From positions 596,162-660,161 of the forward strand of contig CM056391.1 of the NCBI GenBank assembly GCA_029718625.1: a stretch of 64,000 nt of DNA, given 5' to 3'. Positions 44,301 to 53,119 of the stretch are shown piece after piece. Position 1 is the stretch's first letter. Each line of letters opens with the position of its first letter. The position numbers and the translations under genes were made by a program. Under the pieces are notes generated by a model, which did no database searches, had not been told where the DNA came from, and was given only the letters and a program-made list of their open reading frames with translations. The stretch comes from Synaphobranchus kaupii (Eukaryota; Chordata; Actinopteri; Anguilliformes; Synaphobranchidae).

Positions 44301-47300
44301 AATGTCAGATCAAGATGATTGAGCTAATTAAATAATTAAGAGCAGAAGTTGGCACAAAATCCTGAATTGGATCGACCCCTTGGGACCAAGGGTTTGGGCT
44401 CTGGAACCCTGACGGACAGGTTTGGGCTCTGGAACCCTGACGGAAGGGTTTGGGTTCTGGAACCCTGACGGACAGGTTTGGGCTCTGGAACCCTGACGGA
44501 AGGGTTTGGGCTCTGGAACCCTGACGGAAGGGTTTGGGTTCTGGAACCCTGACGGAAGGGTTTGGGCTCTGGAACCCTGACAGAAGGGTTTGGGCTCTGG
44601 AACCCTGACGGACGGGTTTGGGTTCTGGAACTCTCCCCGGGCCTCACCTGAACTCGCCCTTGTTGTTGGACACTGTGTGTGGGGGGCAGTAGTGGGCGGA
44701 GCTCTCCAGGACCAGGATGTGGACGGAGAGGGAGCCGTTCCTGCGGTCCGACTGCACACGGCACTCCCAGCTCCCCGCTGCCGCCTGCTGGACGTTGGCG
44801 ATGGTCAGAGTGCTGTGGCAGGAAGATGAGGGGTTACCCAATCAGAACGAGTGGTTACACAATAAGCACAGGCGGATACCCAATCAGCACAAGCCATCAC
44901 CCAATCAGAACAAGCGGTTATCCAATCACCATAAGCGGTCATCCAATCAGCAGAAGCGGTCACCCAATCAGAATGAAAGGTCAACCAATCAGCACAAGTG
45001 GTCATCCCAACAGCCTTCAGAAGAAAGAGACAGGACTGTCCTTCTCAAGAGAATTTCCCACGCAATACAAGTGAGTCTCCACATCTATACTGTTTAGGGA
45101 GGACAGCCAATGACTCATCATTATTATCATTATAAATGTATGCATATAAGGGACTATACTTATTGTCAAGCAAGCATCACTATGCAAGCAGTAGCATAAA
45201 GGCCTTGTGGCCAGGGGCTACCTGGAGAAGAGGGAGCAGTTATGGAGTGCGCTGTGCTGGATGAACAACCCCTCGGTGGTGTTGTGCGCCACCTGTTGGC
45301 CGTCCTGGTACCAGCGCACCTGCACATCCTCGCCCAGGTGAGACGCCAGGCAGCGCAACGGCAGGCTGTCTCCCCGGAACACCACCTGCCTCTGGGACGG
45401 AATCATCCGGAAGGACGGCAGCTCCAGGGGTGTGTCTGCGGGCGGAGGACACTGGGGGTCAGAGGTCACAGAGGCCGGTGCGTTGCTAGCTCTGGAGACG
45501 GCGAGTTTAAAAGGGTGAAACTGGAGACTGTGGAGAAACAATATAACACATGACTGATTTTAACCAATCACTGTGATTCTGTGGAGTCACGATTCACTAA
45601 GGTCTGTGAATCTGCTCAGTAACAGAAGGTCAACTCTGCCACCAATCAGGAGCCCAACAGTTTTTTGGCAGAAATTGCACAGGTGTCATCTATACTTCCT
45701 GAAATCAGCAGGTCCTGAAAATGGATTTCTCTGGGCCACGCTAGGCTGAGTTTACTGCAGGTGAGGGGGCTGGGGTTACAGGAGGGGGTGGACCGTACTG
45801 CTTAATGCAGATCAGGAGGTGGGGTTTCAGAGAATGGGTGGAGTCTATTAGACATGTGGAGGTGGGGTTTGAATGAGGGGGTGGGGCTTAATGCAGGTGA
45901 GGAGGTGGGGTGTGAGCGAGAGTGCATGGACCTTATTGCATATGAGGAGGTGGGGTTTTGAGAGAGGGGTGGAGCTTACCACAGGTGAGGAGGTGGGGTT
46001 TGAGGGAGGATACAGGCCGGCCCTGCAGGGACGCGGGGTATGAGCAGCGTGTGTCCTTCACCCTGATACCCCTGCCCTTAATCCAGTGCAGCAGCCAGAG
46101 CAGGTTACAGTCACACAGCAGGTACTGAGTCTGTAGTGCACTGCACACAGGAGACCAGGTTACAGTCACACAGCAGGTACTGAGTCTGTAGTGCACTGCA
46201 CACAGGAGACCAGGTTACAGTCACACAGCACACTGCACACAGGAGACCAGGTTACAGTCACACAGCACACTGGAGACCAGGTTACAGTCACACAGCTCAC
46301 TGCACACAGGAGACCAGGTTACAGTCACACAGCTCACTGCACACAGGAGACCAGGTTACAGTCACACAGCACACTGTACACAGGAGACCAGGTTACAGTC
46401 ACACAGCTCACTGCACACAGGAGACCAGGTTACAGTCACACAGCTCACTGCACACAGGAGAGCAGGTTACAGTCACACAGCTCACTGCACACAGGAGACC
46501 AGGTTACAGTCACACAGCACACTGTACACAGGAGACCAGGTTACAGTCACACAGCTCACTGCACACAGGAGACCAGGTTACAGTCACACAGCTCACTGCA
46601 CACAGGAGACCAGGTTACAGTCACACAACTCACTGCACACAGGAGACCAGGTTACAGTCACACAGCTCACTGCACACAGGAGACCAGGTTACAGTCACAC
46701 AGCTCACTGCACACAGGAAACCAGGTTACAGTCACACAACTCACTGCACACAGGAGACCAGGTTACAGTCACACAGCTCACTGCACACAGGAGACAGTCA
46801 CTTATATCCCAGCCCTGCCAGACTCAAATAGTCTTCTGACCACTGTGTGGGGCAAACTAGCTAAAATCACCCAGTTACCCAGAGCGTCTGATACAGCACA
46901 TTAGTAGTCTTCTCAAATGTATAAAAAAGGGTGGTAGTGTCATGTAATCTTTAGGGAATTGGGCTCATAACTCTGGGGTTCCAGGTGGGAATTGAATCCT
47001 ATCATTTGGATCATTTAAAAAATATTTCATTTTTGACAGAAGTTTGGTTTGAATTGACCAGAATCATGTTTTCCACTAAAAATAATTAAGACAACATGAA
47101 ACAAAATCTAATAACCAACACTGAGCTCCGTGAAACTCACAGTGTTTTCAGAAAGACGAGGCCGTCCAAGGTCCCGGGGGACAAGGAAGAAAACAAGTTC
47201 CCCGAAAGATTTCTGAAATACAGAAATTAAGAGGGGGGGGGGGGGGGGGGGATACTCATGTTTCAATCCAGCCAATAATATAACACAATTTCAGCTACAT

Positions 47301-50300
47301 AGCTGTTATGATGTCACACTGCCTGATACAACACAATTTCAGCTACATAGCTGTTATGATGTCACACTGTCTGACACAACACTATTTCAGCTACGTAGCT
47401 GTTATGATGTCACACTGTCTGATACAACACAATTTCAACTACATAGCTGTTATGTCACACTGTCTGATACAACACAATTTCAGCTACATAGCTGTTATGA
47501 TGTCACACTGCCTGACACAACACAATTTCAGCTACATAGCTGTTGCAATGTCACACTGACACAACATGACAAGCATTACTGAGAGCAGAAAGCCAGAGTA
47601 GTACTACTCAAAATTCACAGCACAACAGGTGTACAAATCCCAGAATCTCTGGAAATTGAGCATTCTTACAGATCCTGTAGCTGCCAGCGATGAGTCATCA
47701 TTCTGTAGTCAGCACCTGGATGTGAATATTCATGCCAGACGTGCTGCTTGTGCTACAACAGCTGATCTTTCTATGTGCTACAATGCTGAAAACCACCCTG
47801 GCTCAAACTTAAGAGACTTTTCAATGACAATGGTTAACATGCAGTTCACAAAGATAAAAAACTCAGATTACTTACAGTCTAACCAGACTCGCAAGGCCTT
47901 TAAAAATATCCACATTTAGGCAGTCAATCCGGTTGTTGGACAAGTCCCTGAAAGAGAGAGTGAAGATCAACTGAGCTAAGCTTTAGTGTGCCCTATAATG
48001 CTACTAACTGAGCTAAGCTTTAGTGTGCCCTATAATGCTACTAACTGAGCTAAGCTTTAGTGTGCCCTATAATGCTACTAACTGAGCTAAGCTTTACTGT
48101 GCCCTATAATGTTACCAACTGAGCTAAGCTTTACTGTGCCCTATAATGTTACCAACTGAGCTAAGCTTTAGTGTGCCCTATACTGCTACCAACTGAGCTA
48201 AGCTTTAGTGTGCCCTATAATGCTACCAACTGAGCTAAGCTTTAGTGTGCCCTATAATGCTACCAACTGAGCTAAGCTTTACTGTGCCCTATAATGTTAC
48301 CAACTGAGCTAAGCTTTAGTGTGCCCTATAATGCTACCAACTGAGCTAAGCTTTAGTGTGCCCTATAATGCTACCAACTGAGCTAAGCTTTAGTGTGCCC
48401 TATAATGCTACCAACTGAGCTAAGCTTTAGTGTGCCCTATAATGCTACCAACTGAGCTAAGCTTTAGTGTGCCCTATAATGCTACCAACTGAGCTAAGCT
48501 TTAGTGTGCCCTATAATGCTACCAACTGAGCTAAGCTTTAGTGTGCCCTATAATGCTACCAACTGAGCTAAGCTTTAGTGTGCCCTATAATGCTACCAAC
48601 TGAGCTAAGCTTTAGTGTGCCCTATAATGCTACCAACTGAGCTAAGCTTTAGTGTGCCCTATAATGCTACCAACTGAGCTAAGCTTTAGTGTGCCCTATA
48701 ATGCTACTAACTGAGCTAAGCTAAGCTTTAGTGTGCCCTATAATGCTACCAACTGAGCTAAGCTTTAGTGTGCCCTATAATGCTACTAACTGAGCTAAGC
48801 TTTAGTGTGCCCTATAATGCTACCAACTGAGCTAAGCTTTAGTGTGCCCTATAATGCTACCAACTCAGCTAAGCTTTAGTGTGCCCTATAATGCTACTAA
48901 CTGAGCTAAGCTTTAGTGTGCCCTATAATGCTACCAACTGAGCTAAGCTTTAGTGTGCCCTATAATGCTACCAACTGAGCTAAGCTTTAGTGTGCCCTAT
49001 AATGTTACCAACTGAGCTAAGCTTTAGTGTGCCCTATAATGTTACCAACTGAGCTAAGCTTTAGTGTGCCCTATAATGTTACCAACTGAGCTAAGCTTTA
49101 GTGTGCCCTATAATGTTACCAACTGAGCTAAGCTTTAGTGTGTCCTATAATGTTACCAACTGAGCTAAGCTTTAGTGTGCCCTATAATGTTACCAACTGA
49201 GCTAAGCTTTAGTGTGCCCTATAATGTTACCAACTGAGCTAAGCTTTAGTGTGCCCTATAATGTTACCAACTGAGCTAAGCTTTAGTGTGCCCTATAATG
49301 TTACCAACTGAGCTAAGCTTTAGTGTGCCCTATAATGTTACCAACTGACCTAAGCTTTAGTGTGCCCTATAATGTTACCAACTGAGCTAAGCTTTAGTGT
49401 GCCCTATAATGTTACCAACTGAGCTAAGCTTTAGTGTGCCCTGTAATGGTACCAACTGAGCTAAGCTTTAGTGTGCCCTGTAATGGTACCAACTGAGCTA
49501 AGCTTTAGTGTGCCCTATAATGTTACCAACTGAGCTAAGCTTTAGTGTGCCCTATAATGTTACCAACTGAGCTAAGCTTTAGTGTGCCCTATAATGTTAC
49601 CAACTGAGCTAAGCTTTAGTGTGCCCTATAATGTTACCAACTGAGCTAAGCTTTAGTGTGCCCTATAATGTTACCAACTGAGCTAAGCTTTAGTGTGCCC
49701 TATAATGTTACCAACTGAGCTAAGCTTTAGTGTGCCCTATAATGTTACCAACTGAGCTAAGCTTTAGTGTGCCCTATAATGTTACCAACTGAGCTAAGCT
49801 TTACTGTGCCCTATAATGCTACCAACTGAGCTAAGCTTTAGTGTGCCCTATAATGTTACCAACTGAGCTAAGCTTTACTGTGCCCTATAATGTTACCAAC
49901 TGAGCTAAGCTTTAGTGTGCCCTATAATGTTACCAACTGAGCTAAGCTTTAGTGTGCCCTATAATGTTACCAACTGAGCTAAGCTTTAGTGTGCCCTATA
50001 ATGTTACCAACTGAGCTAAGCTTTAGTGTGCCCTATAATGTTACCAACTGAGCTAAGCTTTAGTGTGCCCTATAATGGTACCAACTGAGCTAAGCTTTAG
50101 TGTGCCCTATAATGTTACCAACTGAGCTAAGCTTTAGTGTGCCCTATAATGGTACCAACTGAGCTAAGCTTTAGTGTGCCCTATAATGTTACCAACTGAG
50201 CTAAGCTTTAGTGTGCCCTATAATGGTACCAACTGAGCTAAGCTTTAGTGTGCCCTATAATGTTACCAACTGAGCTAAGCTTTAGTGTGCCCTATAATGG

Positions 50301-52474
50301 TACCAACTGAGCTAAGCTTTAGTGTGCCCTATAATGTTACCAACTGAGCTAAGCTTTAGTGTGCCCTATAATGTTACCAACTGAGCTAAGCTTTAGTGTG
50401 CCCTATAATGGTACCAACTGAGCTAAGCTTTAGTGTGCCCTATAATGGTACCAACTGAGCTAAGCTTTAGTGTGCCCTATAATGTTACCAACTGAGCTAA
50501 GCTTTAGTGTGCCCTATAATGTTACCAACTGAGCTAAGCTTTAGTGTGCCCTATAATGTTACCAACTGAGCTAAGCTTTAGTGTGCCCTATAATGTTACC
50601 AACTGAGCTAAGCTTTAGTGTGCCCTATAATGTTACCAACTGAGCTAAGCTTTAGTGTGCCCTATAATGGTACCAACTGAGCTAAGCTTTAGTTTGCCCT
50701 ATAATGTTACCAACTGAGCTAAGCTTTAGTCTGCCCTATAATGTTACCAACTGAGCTAAGTTTTAGTCTGCCCTATAATGTTACCAACTGAGCTAAGCTT
50801 TAGTGTGCCCTATAATGTTACCAACTGAGCTAAGCTTTAGTGTGCCCTATAATGTTACCAACTGAGCTAAGCTTTAGTGTGCCCTATAATGTTAGCAACT
50901 GAGCTAAGCTTTAGTGTGCCCTATAATGTTAGCAACTGAGCTAAGCTTTAGTGTGCCCTATAATGTTACCAACTGAGCTAAGCTTTAGTGTGCCCTATAA
51001 TGTTAGAAGAGTACTGTACAGCCCTTTCATTTCTTAGCACATTAATCTGGTGTCTTTATTTTTACCTGCTTATTAGTTACTTTTATTATTGTTATTATTT
51101 CCCCCTTCTAGGCTCCCTACATTACATTAATTTAGCAGACGCTTTTATCCAAAGCGACGTACAGTAAGTGCATACAGAGACATCATCAAGATCACTACAG
51201 AACAGACAAGACAAAGCACATCCTTCCTATAATGTAGCAGCTATCCCTAGTAATGAACGATGACTGTAGTTCACAGTAAGCTGTGGGTAAATCAGCTATA
51301 CTACACTTCTATTCTAAATACTATTATAAACTATAACAAACAGACAGGAAAACACAGGGAACTAGTAAACACAGGGAACTGATATTCCTAGGTTAGGATA
51401 TCAGTCAAGGTGGAGTCTGAAGAGGTGTGTCTTCAGGCCTCGACGGAATGCAGGCAGGGTTCGAGTTCCCTAGACTGCAGTATTAGTTATTAGTTCAAGT
51501 GATTAGTTATCAATTTCAATTATTGATTAGTTATTGTCGTAGTTTGTACAACATTAATATTAGTTATATTAGTTAACACATACACATTGAAAATCATTCT
51601 AGTAAATAGAACAGGACAAATAATAATAATAATAATAATAATAATTATTATTATTATATTCAGAGACACTGAATAGCTAACAAGATAGATAAGAAACAGT
51701 GGTATTTACTATTTTCTTAAAAAGAAGCTTGGTGTGCTGCATAGTTTGTTCTCCTACAGAAATACACTGAGCTGGTTAAGTGTATTACAGCATGCTAGTG
51801 TCAATGAATTATACTCTGTGCTGAGACAATATGTAAAAACATTAAAAAATACAATTTCTGATTAAACACAAATGCTCACTCCTTAATGGTGACTGGGGAA
51901 CTCCTGGATCACTTTGAAGTTTTCGATATTAATAACTGAAGCAGGTCTTCAGAGCAAAGGATTTGATTTGTAAAATTACAGGTTTAAAAAAGACCTAAAC
52001 TAAGCTTTTTAAATACATTTATTTAAGCCTTCATATTTCAAATGTGGTTCATAAAATTCATAAAGCACTGCTCATGTTCCCCTCTCTACCTTGGGGACTC
52101 CAACATCAAATAATTTCACATTTTACAGTTTACAAAAAAACTGTTTGTGATTTATGTCAAATTTATCAAAGGGTTACATTTCCTGGCGTTATGACAACAG
52201 ATGGGTCTATTTGAATCGGGAAAGAATACGCTTGTCTTATGCATGTTAACACTGAAACACACTCGACAACAAGTTTATTAAAACGTGAATAGATCTTGAA
52301 TTCTTATTGTCAAAAATCTCTGAGTAGTATTGTCCTCAGTCTGCTTGAACTAAATTCTATTGTTTTGTCATAGTCTACTGACAATGTTATATTTTTTAAA
52401 AATGCCATGTGAGTAACACAAAAATGCACACTCAAATACGCACACACACCCGCACTCACATGCAAATACACACT

Positions 52475-52529
<55 letters not shown>

Positions 52530-52801
52530 ACAGCTACTCCCTCCTTTTCTTCCACACCCACATTCCACAAAGACAATCGTGGGCCAAACACTAGGCCTAA
52601 ATCACGTCCTGTAAGACCCCAGACGGAAGGAAAACACACTTATACTTATCAAGCTGTAAACCGCGTGTGTGAGCTCTAAACAGCGCTGTTAAAATAGTCC
52701 TGTCTGGCCTGTCCCACAGAAAGAGACTCAAGCTGTGCGGCTGTGGGCTCGCAGGCCCTGGAGCTGAGTTTCATCTAATAATGCAGACACACACACGCAC
52801 G

Positions 52802-52882
<81 letters not shown>

Positions 52883-53075
52883 ATCACAGGAGTTAAATCT
52901 AATAATGCTCTGTATTACAGAGGAGGGAGCTCTGATCGAGGCAGGGAGGCACGCACGCACACACACACACACACACACTGATCACGTGAGTTAAATATAA
53001 TAATGCTCTGTATTAGAGGAGGGAGCTCTGATCGAGGCAGGGACGGACGGACGGACGCATGCACGCACACACGCA

Positions 53076-53119
<44 letters not shown>

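Noticed and set aside
44328..44764. Overlapping minus-strand frames of about 143 codons with [13 protein letters not shown] repeats
   Set aside because: Read-through from adgra3 exon 44648-44812 into the 28-bp intronic minisatellite; the exon has a proper donor at 44647.
46191..46904. 237-codon plus-strand frame with a 37-residue periodic peptide
   Set aside because: Direct translation of the 37-bp minisatellite in an adgra3 intron; it is antisense to the gene.
47970..51006. Array of about 80 tRNA genes
   Set aside because: Each unit has only a D-arm/A-box string; there is no anticodon arm, T arm, B box or acceptor pairing.
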